A stretch of DNA of 64,000 nt from Panopea generosa (GCA_029582155.1 CM055911.1:29745741-29809740), one strand, 5' to 3'; positions 24,362 through 38,500 are shown, counted from the stretch's first letter. The notes: generated by a model not told the origin, from the sequence alone. Numbers and translations: made by a program.

Positions 24362-27300
24362 AACCTACAGTCAAAAATAAGCAAAAGTAACAAGCTCAGT
24401 CCAGCGGTATCTGAAATTAAGTACCCCCGGTAATGACAAATGGAACAAAGTTCACAACCTAAAGTGACACTTTCCTAACAGAATATGTGTGATTTTATGA
24501 TTGCCAGACAGACACAAGCAAATGATTGTTAATTAATTTTAGTTAATGCCCACAAAAGCAATGCTGCAAGCCTTCCTTTTGAAAAAAAACAATTTGCCAA
24601 CAAAATTTTCTCAGGATATCTTAATGGAAAGTCAAATTATCATACAGAAAGTGTTTTTCCTAATATAGTAACAGTGACCTTGACCTTTATGCCAATGACC
24701 TCAAACACAATCCCCAAGCTTATTTTTATATGCAATTTGAGCAACTAATTAAGTGAAACCAGTTATTGAAACATTTTATTTTAAAAGTGACCTCGAGAAA
24801 AATGACCTCAAACACAAGAATTATTTATATCTCCTGAAATTCATTCAATAACTTACAGGGAGTATATCAGTCTTAAAAAATAAAATAATTATTAAAATAG
24901 CTAAAAAACATATCATTATCATTAATAAATATAAACCATGGAACAGTTTAGTTTATTAAATCCACCTAAACATGACAAAATCTATATTTAAATTTGAGTC
25001 GTAAACATGAAATTAAATCCCAATTCTAAAAATAGACAGCACTTAAATACTGCTTGACATCATTTCTAAGATGAAACCATTTTTACTACATGTAAATCTG
25101 TGTAACAGATCAAATTGATATCAAAATAAAATCACATGACCCATTTAATACATCACAAAATAAGTTAGCACATTTAAGTGGGAAATCTATTTTAGTCTAA
25201 CATAGACGCATAGGCCAAATTAGGAAATCCCTTTTCAATATATTATTTTAGCATGTTTAAATATGTTTCATTTTGGCAATATGGTGTCAGTGAGTATAAA
25301 TAGGCATGCTATATGGTGAAAAATATGTGTTCAGCCACTTTAAAAGTTTGAAAAATCCTGATAAATTCCCTTTAAAGGGAGCTCAATAATCAAACAAAAA
25401 CCATTTTTCACTTTTATCAACAGTGACCTTGATCATAACCAAGGGAACTGAATATTAGCTAAATGTACCACTTAGCTTCCTTTACAAGTAAAATACCTGC
25501 TGTCATTGTTTCATCAACTATTTTAAGGAAACGGAAGAATAAAAGTCTATTTTAAGAAAATACCAAAAGGGAACCAACTATTTTTTTCCCTTTCATTATA
25601 AATGTATACAGTTCTATAAATTAAGAAGTGATCCAAATATTGTGATCTCAGATTTTAAGCTGACACAGCCATCTTGGATTTCAGAATGACCTTAACTTTC
25701 TTCAGTACAACTTTCATTCAGTAGACAATTTGTACAACATTGCTGTGAAGTTTTATGAAAATCTGACCAATAGTTTCAGAGGAGTAGTCACAACAAACTA
25801 AAGTTGACAGACAGACAGACAGACTTATGGCTGGACGATGTTATATGGCATTGGCTCACCTGGTCACCTGATCAGTGGACCTAAATCTACTTTAACAATT
25901 CAGATGAGAAAAAATTTGCTACTTGAGAAATTGTGGCCGAGGATCGAATTCACGACCCTCTAATCTTGGATCCGATGCTCTACCACTGGGCCACACGCGT
26001 CACATATATATGCAACAATCTGAGAGGTCTTAAACTTAGATAAGAAGGAAATTTACCCAAAAATTATTTATAAGACTACAGCTTTGTACAGTGCTCCAGA
26101 TAAGCACAATAAGCATATTACCACCTTTGGAAAAAGGAAGTGCTTCCGCAGGGTAGTTGCATAATGGCAGTTATAAATAATCCTTGTTTCTTCTTCTTTA
26201 AAAATGCATTTTCAATATTTAAATGCTCATTTTTTTTATTTTAATGGAATTATTGATGTATTTTGAACATTTTGAAAGCATTGCTATCATGTTTGAATTA
26301 TGAAATTAGAAAAAAAAGAAATTGGGGTATGAATACATGATTTCTGAAGTCTACTTTCACTTTGTCAACAGTGTACACACTGAGCAGGAAAAAAATCTCT
26401 TATATGACACGTGACCCCAACATTTCTCATTATATTTTGGTAGTGCAGAGGTTGACAAACAGTAAAATGTAAGTTTCACTTCTTTCATTTGGGTCTCTCT
26501 ATGAATGACAAGCCTTCAAACTTTTATTATTTGCTCTAGAATAACAAACAAACAATCAATGGTGGGCTTACACCTATATGGCCTTATTTAAGCATTGAAA
26601 TTCCTGAATAAAGCATTGAAATTTAAATTAAAGGGTAAAATAAGCATTGTTTATTCTTAATTTCATTGTTGTTTAGTTTGTCTTAAATGGCAATTTGATA
26701 AGAATGTTCATTTTTACCCTTAACTTTTTAAAAATAAGCATTGCATACTAATTAAAGGGGTAAAATAATCATTTGAAGAAACGCTTATATGGCATACTGC
26801 ATGTAGAATGACCATTCCCTATTGGCATGCTCTTGAAATCAATTTTCTTGCCCTTTCATAGCTGTTTAATGAAATACGTTCCAAAATAAGAACAAGGCAT
26901 TGTAATTTCACTTCAATGTAATTTGAAATAACAAATGTACAGATGTACTACATATCTAATTTTTTTCTAAAAATGTACAATAAGCCGTTATAAATTAATT
27001 GCTAGCCTATCATCCAACTTTTTCTTAAAAATGGGGAGGATGGGAAGATTTTAATTTTTATATTCATTTTTAAAATTTTTGATGTTTTTTTATTTATTCA
27101 TTTTTTTTTAATATTTTGTTTTTTATGAAAATAAAAAGGGTTGGGATGGCATGAAAATTAGGGGGAGGGTGGGGATGATAATCTAGCAATTCATTTATTA
27201 TGGCCAAACCAGTACCAAAATCATTGAAAAAATCTTATTTTTCTAAAATCATATACCATATACTTACATATATGTAACAAAACTCCGAAATGATGAGATT

Positions 27301-28111
27301 CCCTTAATCTCAGACTGAATTTTGTTACTTTAAGAAAAGGTATCAGATTTTTGTTTTAACTTGTTTATATATATATATTCAAACAGCGAAAACTAACACT
27401 ATAATGTTTAAATGTTTAAATGTTTAATTTCTTTTATAAAAAAAAATATATTTTCTATATATACATCCCATCATGTATGTAAAATTTACCAAAAATAAAC
27501 ATTTTCTGCCTTGTCATCAGCATATTTTGTACTTAAACCTGCATTAATATTGGTGAAAAATGCAAATTTCTTCTGTGAGTTGCGTTCATTGCAATCCTTA
27601 AACTTATGTATTTTACAATGACTGTAAAACAGTGCTCCAGATAAGCACCATTTGGGGGTATTTAAGCATTGAAATTTCTGGGGGAAAAATGCACTGGAAT
27701 TTCAATGTAAGGGGTAAAAATAAGCATTGGATTCTGACACATTCAGTGTTGATAAGTTTATTTTTAATAGCAATTTTATTAAAATGTTCATTGTTACCCT
27801 TAACATTTTAAAAATAAGCATTGCATACTTATTTAAAGGGTAAAATACTCATTTAAAGAAACGCTTATTTGGAGAACTGGTAAAACAAAAGTTTGCAACT
27901 TCATACAAATCCCACTCAAAGGTTTCTAAGTATAAGCAGATATAGTGTCTTGCTCAAGAACACCACATATGAGCGTGGAAGAGGATCAAACCACCAACCC
28001 TCTAATGCTTTGCCATAACAACATATGCCCCTTGTTGCAATCCTTAACCATGTACTTGTATACTGGTGCTAGGATTTTCTAAGCCCTGACATGTAAATGT
28101 GATATTATATA
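24362..28111. other. Intronic noncoding DNA with small repeats
   Basis: No exon recognised. A tRNA-like head on the minus strand lies at 25936-26000 (plus-strand ends GATGCTCTACCACTGGGCCA). An inverted-end element at 27630-27879 and its relative at about 26555-26801 are described separately. A homopolymer-rich stretch lies near 27050-27130. Confidence 0.45.
27630..27879. mobile_element. hAT-like MITE (CAGTGCTCC ends), about 250 bp
   Basis: The left end CAGTGCTCCAGATAAGC and the right end GCTTATTTGGAGAACTG are imperfect inverted repeats. The direct repeat GTAAAAC abuts the right end and overlaps the left end by one base. A related copy spans about 26555-26801, ending GCTTATATGGCATACTG. Assignment to hAT rests only on the CAG(T)G end. 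Confidence 0.55.
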
Positions 28112-28291
28112 TATAGTCAAACCAGTGTTAGTCGTCACCTCTACTAAGCAACCACTTGTCTTAAAGAGCCATATTTTCTATTTACCATCTTTATAGTTCT
28201 AGTTTTAATCAACCTCTATTAGGCTGCCACCTGCCTTAAGGGGTCATTTGCTCTTTCCCTTGAGTGGCTGCTTAAGACAGGTTCGACCGTA
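28112..28291. mobile_element. MITE, TACAGTCAAACCTGT family
   Basis: Diverged uninterrupted copy (AGTCAAACCAGTG...GACAGGTTCGACCGTA) of the family seen at 12894-13300, 34990-35170 and 62355-62522. No coding potential. Confidence 0.65.
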
Positions 28292-28504
28292 CAAAAAGCT
28301 TGATGTTAATTCCAAATCAAAACATTGTTCCCTCTGCAAGCTGCTGTATTTATAAGAAGAGTCAATGAAACAAAGTATAATGAAGGGAGAAAAAATAGAC
28401 AAAACCAGAATATATATCTTAGTTTCTGCCTGCAAAAAATATCCGGAAAATACAAATCATTGAAACAAGTGAACAAGCAAAAGATAAAGGCAAATTAATC
28501 TAAA

Positions 28505-31340
28505 AATCATGGATATGAATATTTGACAGCTTAATAAAGATGGTTGTTTTATACAGGTAAAATAAAATAAATTCACAAACATATAAGCATAATAAAGGTT
28601 GTTGTTCTATACAGGTTAAATAAACTTAATTCATGGACAAGAATAGTTGACAGCTTGATAAAGGTGGTTGTTTTATACTTATTTCATGGACAAGAATAGT
28701 TGACAGCTTGATAAAGGTGGTTGTTTTAAATTGGTTAAATAAACTAAATTCACAGACATGAAATGTTGACAGCTTGATAAAGCTTGTTGTTCTATACAGT
28801 TTAAATAAACTAAATTCATGGACATGAATAGTTGACAGCTTGATAAAGGTTGTTGTTCTATAAAGTATAAATAAACTAAATTCATGGACATGAATAGCTG
28901 ACATCTTGATAAAGGTGGTTGTTCTATACAGGTTAAATAAACTAAATTCATGGACATGAATAGTTGACAACTTAATAAAGGTGGTTGTTCTATATAGGTT
29001 AAATAAACTTAATTCACAAATATGAATAGTTAACAGCTTGATAAAGGTGGTTGTTCTTTATAGGTTAAATAAACTAAATTCATGGACATGAATAGATGAC
29101 AGCTTGATATAGATGGTTGTTCTATATAGGTTAAATAAATAAATTACACAAACATGAACAGTTGACAACTTGATATAGATGGTTGTTTTAAGTTAAATAA
29201 TCTAAATTCACAAACATGAATAGGTGACAGCGTAATAAAGGTGGTTGTTTTATACAAGTAAAATTAAATCACTGAAACGAAACTAAATTCATGGACAAGA
29301 ATAGTTTACAGCTTGATAAATGTTGTTGTTTTATAAAGTATAAATAAACTAAATTCATGGACATGAATAGTTGACAGCTTGATAAAGGTTGTTGTTCTAT
29401 AAAGTATAAATAAACTAAATTCATGGACATGAATAGTTGACAGCTTGATAAAGGTGGTTGTTCTATACAGATTAAATAAACATAATTCATGGACATGAAT
29501 AGTTGACAACTTAATAAAGGTGGTTGTTCTATATAGGTTAAATAAACTAAATTCACGAACATGAATAGTTGACAGCTAAATAAAGGTGGTTGTTCTATAT
29601 AGGTTAAATAAACTTAATTCATGGACAAGAATAGTTGACAGCTTGATAAAGGTGGTTGTTTTATACTTATTTCATGGACAAGAATAGTTGACAGCTTGAT
29701 AAAGGTGGTTGTTTTAAATTGGTTAAATAAACTAAATTCACAGACATGAAATGTTGACAGCTTGATAAAGCATGTTGTTCTATACAGTTTAAATAAACTA
29801 AATTCATGGACATGAATAGCTGACAGCTTGATAAAGGTTGTTGTTCTATCAAGTATCAATAAACTAAATCCATGGACCTGAATAGTTGACAGCTTGATAT
29901 AGGTTGTTGTTCATTAAAGTATAAATAAATTAAATTCATGGAAATGAATAGATGACAGCTTGATAAAGGTTGTTGTTCTATAAATATAAATAAACTAAAT
30001 TCATGGAAATGAATAGCCGACAGCTTGATAAAGGTTGTTGTTTCTATAAATATAAATTAACTAAATTCATGGACATGAATAGTTGACAGCTTGATAAAGG
30101 TTGTTGTTCTATAAATATAAATTAACTAAATTCATGGACATGAATAGTTGACAGCTTGATAAAGGTTGTTGTTCTATAAAGTATAAATAAACTAAATTCA
30201 TGGACATGAATAGCTGACATCTTGATAAAGGTGGTTGTTCTATACAGGTTAAATAAACTTAATTCATGGACATGAATAGTTGACAACTTAATAAAGGTGG
30301 TTGTTCTATATAGGTTAAATAAACTTAATTCACAAACATGAATAGTTAAAGCTTGATAAAGGTGGTTGTTCTTTATAGGTTAAATAAACTAAATTCATGG
30401 ACATGAATAGATGACAGCTTGATATAGATGGTTGTTTTAGGTTAAATAATCTAAATTCACAAACATGAATAGGTGACAGCTTAATAAAGGTGGTTGTTTT
30501 ATACAAGTAAAATTAAATCACTGAAATAAACTAAATTCATGGACGAGAATAGTTGACAGCTTGATAAATGTTGTTGTTCTATAAAGTATAAATAAACTAA
30601 ATTCATGGACATGAATAGTTGACAGCTTGATAAAGGTTGTTGTTCTATAAAGTATAAATAAACTAAATTCATGGACATGAATAGCTGACAGCTTGATAAA
30701 GCTGGTTGTTCTATACAGATTAAATAAACTTAATTCATGGACATGAATAGTTGACAACTTAATAAAGGTGGTTGTTCTATATAGGTTAAATAAACTAAAT
30801 TCACGAACATGAATAGTTGACAGCTAAATAAAGGTGGTTGTTCTATATAGGTTAAATAAACTAAATTCATGGACATCAATAGCTGACAGCTAAATAAAGG
30901 TGGTTGTTTTATAAAGTATAAATAAACTAAATTCATGGACATGAATAGCTGACAGCTTGATAAAGGTGGTTGTTCTAAACAGGTTAAATAAACTTAATTC
31001 ATGGACATGAATAGTTGACAACTTAATAAAGGTGGTTGTTCTATATAGGTTAAATAAACTAAATTCACGAACATGAATAGTTGACAGCTAAATAAAGGTG
31101 GTTGTTCTATATAGGTTAAATAAACTAAATTCATGGACATCAATAGCTGACAGCTTGATACAGATGGTTGTTTTAGAATGAATGAATGAATGAATGGTGT
31201 TTTACGGCACGTCGACACATAAATAGGTCATTTTGTGCGCGCAATGGTTGTTTTAGGTTAAATAATCTAAATTCACAAACATGAATAGGTGACAGCGTAA
31301 TAAAGGTGGTTGTTTTATACAAGTAAAATTAAATCACTGA
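28505..31340. repeat. 66-bp minisatellite array (about 43 units)
   Basis: Unit includes GACAGCTTGATAAAGGTGGT and AACTAAATTCATGGACATGA. Larger blocks recur: the variant junction TACTTATTTCATGGAC appears at 28677 and 29664, giving a higher-order period of about 1 kb. Units divisible by three leave partial open frames on the minus strand that are not genes. Interrupted at 31176-31243 by a small retroposon fragment. Confidence 0.93.
31176..31243 (-). mobile_element. 68-bp SINE 3'-end insertion in the 66-bp array
   Basis: Inserted sequence begins with four to five GAAT repeats on the plus strand, i.e. an (ATTC)n tail on the minus strand after a CGTGCCGTAAAACACC motif. It is flanked by a 12-bp direct repeat, ATGGTTGTTTTA, at 31164-31175 and 31244-31255, so it is a severely 5'-truncated retroposon. 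Confidence 0.75.
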
Positions 31341-33050
31341 AATGATTCAAGGCTCCACCAGTCAAACATGTTATGAACTAATCACTTGTAAAATCGATTT
31401 AAGTCATATAACATTAATATAAATTGTGTAATTTTGCCTAAAATTTAATTGAGATTACAGATGCAAAACAATACACTGAGAAATCGAAAAGGAGGTTTAC
31501 GGGAGTTAGTCAGGCTATTTTGGAACAACCCTCGTATTCAAGACATACATGTCCAACACATGGTAGACACTGAGCACATAATTAAGGCAATCACAGCAAA
31601 CTAGGGCATACACTCCAGTCCATTAAGTAGGCCAAGGTCAGTGATGTAAACTGTTTAACATGATGGTGATCAGATTACAGAATCAATATGTATTGCTGAA
31701 AACAAAATAGATTTTTAAAAAGAATCACAACCCGGCTAAACAACAAGAATTCCGTGGAATGATATGTCTCGCCGTGTCAACTTTGACAGTTAATACACAC
31801 ATGGGAGAGAAAAAAATTAAAATATTATATTCATACAAGAGTTATCTAACTTGGTTAATGTAGTAGGTTTAATGACTAAGAAATAATGTAGGAAGTGTTG
31901 TGTGAAGTTTCGATCAAATACATTAAGTGATTTTTGAGATATGAACTCACAAAACTTTAACCAGTATTTTTAAGTAAAATATATTTATAAACTTTAACCA
32001 GTATTTCTAAGTAAAACATATTTCTAAAATAAAAAAATAAAAAAAATACATATATATTTCTGAGTAAAACATATCTTAAAAAAAAGAAAAGTACTCAGCA
32101 TCTGCATTATATAATGCAGGGTGCTAGTTGTAACTATGATCCAAGTATGAGTCATAACACTAGTAGAAATAGTGTAAAAATGAAAACTTAACATTTGAAG
32201 TTAATGCAAAATTCAGCATCAAACAATGTCAGTGGACCATGAAAGGTAGGTCACACTCAGCATCTGCAGAATATAATGTGATGCAGGGTGTTAGTTGTAA
32301 CTATGATCCAAGTACGAGTGTCATAGCACTTGTACTTGTTGAGAAATAGTGTCAAAACAAAAACTTAACATTGGAGCTAAATGCAAAATTCAGCATCAAA
32401 CAATGTCAATGGACCATGAAATGTAGGTCACACTCAGCATCTGCAGAATATAATGTGATGCAGGGTGTTAGTTGTAACTATGATCCAAGTATGAGTGTCC
32501 TAGCACTTGTGCTTGTTGAGAAATAGTGTCAAAACAAAAACTAAACGTTGGAGCTAAATATAAAATTAATGTTTGACACCACCTCCCTAGTCGACGGAAA
32601 AGCAACACCTAAGTCTCATCTCTCTTTCGTCGCGGTGAGACAAAAACCTTAATCCTACGGGTTTTAAAGCTTAAAGCATGAACATGATATGAATGTGTTA
32701 ATGAAGTTTATCGACTGTTACAAAAGTACTTTGTTCAGAAACAAGAAAAAGTCTAAGCTTAACATAAAACGTCACCCAAAACACAATAATGCTGCCAGGG
32801 CCACGGCAATAGCTTTCGTCTTTTCTTTTTAAAAAGACGACCTTATCTGCAAGTCTTTGGCTCAGTCAAGCTAACATGCTAAAAAAATCAACTTAACCCA
32901 TACATTCAAAAAGACTATATAGAAAGCTTTGAGCAAAATACACTACAATGTTATATACATATACAATTTTCTAAACTACAGAGATTAATAAAGCAGAGTG
33001 ATTACATGGAGTTACGGACACATCACACAGTAACTTAGATGAGAACTTAC
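31341..33050. other. Intronic DNA with short local repeats
   Basis: A block of about 185 bp containing CACTCAGCATCTGCAGAATA is repeated at about 32090, 32251 and 32432. The rest is AT-rich and noncoding. Confidence 0.6.
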
Positions 33051-33116
33051 TTCAAACAGTCTGCGTAAGCCGTTCTTTCTCATTTGCCAATATTGAGGTA
33101 AATGACGACACCCACT
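33051..33116 (-). CDS. Candidate 66-bp cassette exon of CASD1 (22 residues)
   Basis: Minus-strand 66-bp open segment with strong borders: acceptor CATCTTTCAG and donor GTAAGT, phase 0 to 0, encoding SGCRHLPQYWQMRKN then GLRRLFE. Skipping it joins CQ directly to VLFRLN as in vertebrates; including it adds 22 basic residues at that loop without changing frame. Its last residues (GLRRLFE) resemble the end of the preceding exon (GLFRYCQ). It lies 14 bp from a 67-bp satellite. It could be a lineage-specific alternative exon or a chance pseudo-exon; only transcript data can decide. Confidence 0.5.
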
Positions 33117-33130
33117 CTGAAAGATGAAAG

Positions 33131-34346
33131 CACAAATTTATAGGCATCGTGTCTGGGGAAAGCCTGCAGCCATGTCTCTCGGGAAGCTTGAGATATATAC
33201 TAATTCATAGGCACTTTGTCTGGGGAAAGCCTGCAGCCATGTCTCCTGGGAAGCTCGAGATATATACTAATTTATAGGCACTTTGTCTCGGGAAAGCCTG
33301 CAGCCATATCGCCCGGGAAGCTTGAGATATATACTAATTCATAGGCACTGTCTCGGGAAAGCCTGCAGCCATGTCTCCTAGGAAGCTCGAGATATATACT
33401 AATTTATAGGCACTTTGTCTCGGGAAAGCTTGCAACCATGTCTCCCGGGAAGTTTGAGATATATAATAATTGATAGGCATCATGTCTGGGGAAAGCCTGC
33501 AGCCATGTCTCCCGGGAAGTTCCGAGATATATACCAAATTATAGGCACTTTGTCTGGGGAAAGCCTGCTGTCATGTCTCCCGGGAAGCTCGTGATATATA
33601 CTAATTTATAGGCACTTTATCTGGGGAAAGCCTGCAGCCATGTCTCCTGGGAAGCTCGAGATATATACTAATTTATAGGCACTTTGTCTCGGGAAAGCTT
33701 GCAACCATGTCTCCCGGGAAGTTTGAGATATATACTAATTTATAGGCATCATGTCTGGGGAAAGCCTGCAGCCATGTCTCCCGGGAAGTTCGAGATATAT
33801 ACCAAATTATAGGCACTTTGTCTGGGGAAAGCCTGCTGTCATGTCTCCCGGGAAGTTTGAGATATGTACTAATTCATAGGCACTTTGTCTGGGGAAAGCC
33901 TGCAGCCATGTCTCCCAGGAAGCTCGAGATATATACTAATTTATAGGCACTTTGTCTGGGGAAAGCCTGCAGCCATGTCTCCCGGGAAGTTTGAGATATA
34001 TACTAATCTATAGGCATTGTGTCTGGGGAAAGCCTGCAGCCATGACTCCCTGGAAGTTCGAGATATATAATAATTTATAGGCACTTTGTCTGGGGAAAGC
34101 CTGCAGCCATGTCTCCCAGGAAGCTTGAGATATATTCTTATTTATAGGCACTTTGTCTGGGGAAAGCTTGCAGCCATGTCTCCCGGGAAGCTCGAGATAT
34201 ATTCTTATTTATAGGCACTTTGTCTGGGGAAAGCCTGCAGCCAGGTCTCCCGGGAAGCTCGAGATATATTCTTATATATAGGCACTTTGTCTGGGGAAAG
34301 CCTGCCGCCTTGTCTCCTGGGAAGCTCGAGATATATACTAGTTTTA
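33131..34346. repeat. 67-bp GC-richer minisatellite array (about 18 units)
   Basis: Unit contains GGGGAAAGCCTGCAGCCATG, TCTCCCGGGAAGCTCGAGAT and ATATACTAATTTATAGGCAC. It starts 14 bp from the candidate cassette exon. On the minus strand each unit has a CTTTCCCCAG stretch resembling a 3' splice site. The 67-bp period shifts reading frame every unit. Confidence 0.93.
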
Positions 34347-35546
34347 AGGATTTTGCTTTGTCAAAAAGCAGCTTAACGATCTCAGTTCTTCTATCTTTGC
34401 CAACCTTCAAGTTACATTGAAAAATGCAGCTTTACAAAATGTGACGGGCAAGTGCACATGGCATGTGGTCTTCAACTGTTGGTAAATGAGCTTATTGTAA
34501 TCTCATCTTTTAATCTCTCTGAAACCATGCCCAATATCCACTGTGGTATATATAACTTGTTGCTGGATAATGAGTGTATGTTTGCCGTGTCTCTAAAACA
34601 AAAGAGACTCTTCAGCTTTAACCAAATGTATTGATAATTCAAACATGATTCACAGTGATAAGCTAATGGAACCAGTCATTTGAAGCAGATTTCAATTACC
34701 AGACACCAAGCTACAGGTGCATTTAAATGTTTACATCATCCACCATAACCATTAAAATATCCCATAATTGTTTTCTAAAATCACTGCTGAAAGACAATCT
34801 TTCAGATCTTGGCGAAGTTATGTAACAACGTAATTGGTAATTAATTGGCATGTATGGGCTGCTTTAATATTACAATCTGTTAAAACGACAGCTGGCAGCT
34901 AAATAGGCAAATCCAATGAAAAGGAATCTGGTAATTGTGTGCTACATAGGTAAAACCCAACTGTAGTCTTTTGGATGTTAACATGCAAATACAGTCAAAC
35001 CTGTCTTAAGCAGCCAGTCAATGGAAGGAGCAAAAGTGGTCTTTTAAGACAGGTGGTTGCTTAATACAGGTTAATTTACTCTGAAAGCATAGAAACCGGA
35101 AAGAGAACATATGGTTGCTTAAGACAGGTGGCTGCTTAATAGAGTTGACCGCTTACACAGGTTTGGCTTTGAAATCAAAATTGTTTGATCTGACAAAAGT
35201 TATTGTCATAATTGAATAGCAAGGTACAGTATGAATGCGTCTGTTTGAATAGTTAACAACATTTTAATGCCATCGGAGGGCAAACAGACAATCAGTTAAT
35301 CTAATCCCTCTTTGCTGGGATCCTGGAAGGTTAATCAATACTCCACTACACCCATCTCCACAAGTAACTGATAACTTTCTGAACTTAAATCAATGTTGAG
35401 AGACAAGGAGACACAATGTTGTATATCTTGCATCATGGAAACTGTGGTTGGGCGGGTATACAAACTCATGACCCCTAGATTGATAGTTACATGTGGTAAC
35501 GACTGAGCTAACCAGATCAGGTGGTATGAATGAGAGGAATAGTTAT
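34347..35546. other. Spacer between arrays holding a MITE and a degraded SINE
   Basis: Contains a TACAGTCAAACC-family MITE at 34990-35170 and a minus-strand family C SINE at 35255-35535. No exon recognised. Confidence 0.6.
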
Positions 35547-38500
35547 GTATGACAGTCAGGATGACCTTCTATGACATAATGATATGACAGTCAGGATGAC
35601 ATTCTATGACATTATTTTATGACAGTCTGGATGACCTTCTATGACAGTCTGGATGACCTTCTATGACAGTTTAGTTGACCTTTTATGGCATATTGTTACA
35701 ACAGTCAGCATGACCTTCTATGACATAATATTATGACAGTCAGGATGACCTTCTATGACAGTCCAGATGACCAACTATGACAGTAAGGATGAACTTCTAT
35801 GGCAGTCAGAATGACCTATTATGACAGTCAGGATGACCTACTATGACAGTCAGGATGACCTACTATGGCAGTCAGGATGATCTACTATGTTAGGATGGCC
35901 GACTATGACAGTCAGGATGACCTACTATGACAGTCAGGATGATCTATTATGACAGTCAGGATGATCTACTATGACAGTCAGGATGATCTATTATGGCAGT
36001 CAGGATGGCCTACTATGACAGTCAGGATGATCTACTATGGCAGTCAGGATGGCCTACTATGACAGTCAGGATGACCTACTATGACAGTCAGGATGATCTA
36101 TTATGACAGTCAGGATCATCTTCTATGGCAGTTAGGATGACCTACTATGACAGTCAGGATGATCTACTATGACAGTAAAGATGATATTCTATGACAGTGC
36201 AGTCAGGATAACTTACTATGACAGTCAGTATGACCAACTATGACAGTCACGATGACCGACTATGGCAGTCAGGATGACCTACTATGACATGACAGTCACG
36301 ATGACCTACTATGGCAGTCAGGATGTCCTACTATGACAGTCACGATGACCTACTATGGCAGTCAGGATGACCTACTATCACAGTCAGGATGACTTACTAT
36401 GACAGTCAGGATGGCCTTCTTTAACAGTCAGGATGACCAACTATGGCAGTCAGGATGATCTACTATGACAGTCAGGATGGCCTACTACAGCAGTCAGGAT
36501 GATTTTCTATGACAGTACAGTCAGGATGGCTGACTATGACAGTCATGAAGACCTACTATGATAGTCACGATGACCTACTATGACAGTCATGATGACCTAC
36601 TATGACAGACATGATGACCTACTATGGCAGTCACGATGACCTACTATGACAGTCAGGATGACCTTCTATGGCAGTCAGGATGATCTACTATGACAGTCAG
36701 GATGGCCAACTTTGACAGTCAGAATGGCCAACTATGACCATCAGGATGATCTTCTATGACAGTGCAGTCAGGATGGTCTACTATGGCAGTCGGGATGACC
36801 TACTATGGCAGTCAGGATGACCTACTATGACATGGCAGTCAGGATGACTTACTATGGCAGTCAGGATGACCTACTATGACAGTCACAATGACCTACTATG
36901 GCAGTCAGGATGACCTACTATGACAGTCAGGAAGACCTACTATGACATTCAGGATGATCTTCTATAAGTCAGGATGACCTACTATGGCAGTCAGGATGAC
37001 CTTCTAAAGCAGTCAGGATGATCTACTATGACAGTCAGGATGGCCAACTATGACAGTCAGGATGGCCAACTATGACAGTCAGGGTGACCTACTATGGCAG
37101 TCAGGATGATATTCTATGACAGTGCAGTCAGGATGGTCTACCATGGCAGTCAGGTTGACCTACAATGACAGTCCGGATAACCTTGATCTTGATAATCTTC
37201 TATGACAGTGCAGTCAGGATGACTGACTATGACAGTCAGGAAGACCTTCTATGACAGTCAGGATGGCCTACTATGACAGTCAGGATGACTTACTATGACA
37301 GTCAGGAAGACATACTATGACAGTCAGGATGACCTACTATGGCAGTCAGGATGAACTACTATGGCAGTCAGGATGATCTTCTATGACAGTGCAGTCAGGA
37401 TGATCTACTATGACAGTCAGAATGACCTACTATGACAGTGCAGTCAGGATGACAGACTATGACAGTCAGGAAGACCTACTATGACAGTCAGGATGACCTA
37501 CTATGGCAGTCAGGATGACCTACTATGGCAGTCAGGATGATCTACTATGACAGTCCCGCTGACCTACTATGACAGTGCAGTCAGAATGTCTGACTATGAC
37601 AGTCAGGATGATCTACTATGACAGTCCGGATGACGTACTATGGCAGTCAGGATGATCTTCTATGACAGTGCAGTCAGGATGTCTGACTATGACAGTCAGG
37701 ATGATCTACTATGACAGTCAGGATGGCCTACTATGGCAGTCAGGATGATATACTATGGCAGTCAGGATGACCTACTTTGGCAGTCAGGATGACCTACTAT
37801 GGCAGTCAGGATGACCTACTATGGCAGTCAGGATGACCTACTATGGCAGTCAAGATGACCTACTATGACAGTCAGGATGATCTACTATGGCAGTCAGGAT
37901 GACTTACTATGACAGTCAGGATGACCTACTATGGGAGTCAGGATGATCTACTATGGGAGTCAGGATGATCTTCTATGACAGTCAGGATGGCTGACTATGG
38001 TGATGGCCTATTATGACAGTCAGGATGACCTACTTTGGAAGTCAGGATGATCTTCTATGACAGTGCAGTCAGGATGACTGACTATGACAGTCAGGATGGC
38101 CAATTATGAAAGTCAGGATGGCCTACTATAACAGTCAGGATGATGATCTACTATGACAGTCAGGATGGCTGACTATGGCAGTCAGGATGGCCTACTATGA
38201 CAGTCAGGATGACCTACTTTGGAAGTCAGGATGATCTTCTAAGACAGCGCAGTCAGGATGACTGACTATGACAGTAAGGAAGACCTACTATGACAGTCAT
38301 AATGATCTACTATGACAGTCAGGATGGCTGACTATGGCAGTCAGGATGATCTTCTATGACAGTCAGGATGATCTTCTATGACATTGCAGTCAGGATGACT
38401 GACTATGATATTCAGGATGACCTACTATGACAGTCAGGATGATCTACTATGACAGTCAGGATGATCTACTATGGCAGTCAGGATGATCTTCTATGACAGT

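Noticed and set aside
28626..31218. Several 60-114 codon open frames on the minus strand
   Set aside because: Products of the 66-bp array (period divisible by three), repeating the same peptide in two frames; not genes.
34138..34420. Open frames of 66-90 codons on both strands
   Set aside because: Generated by the 67-bp array, with peptides repeating through shifted frames; not genes.
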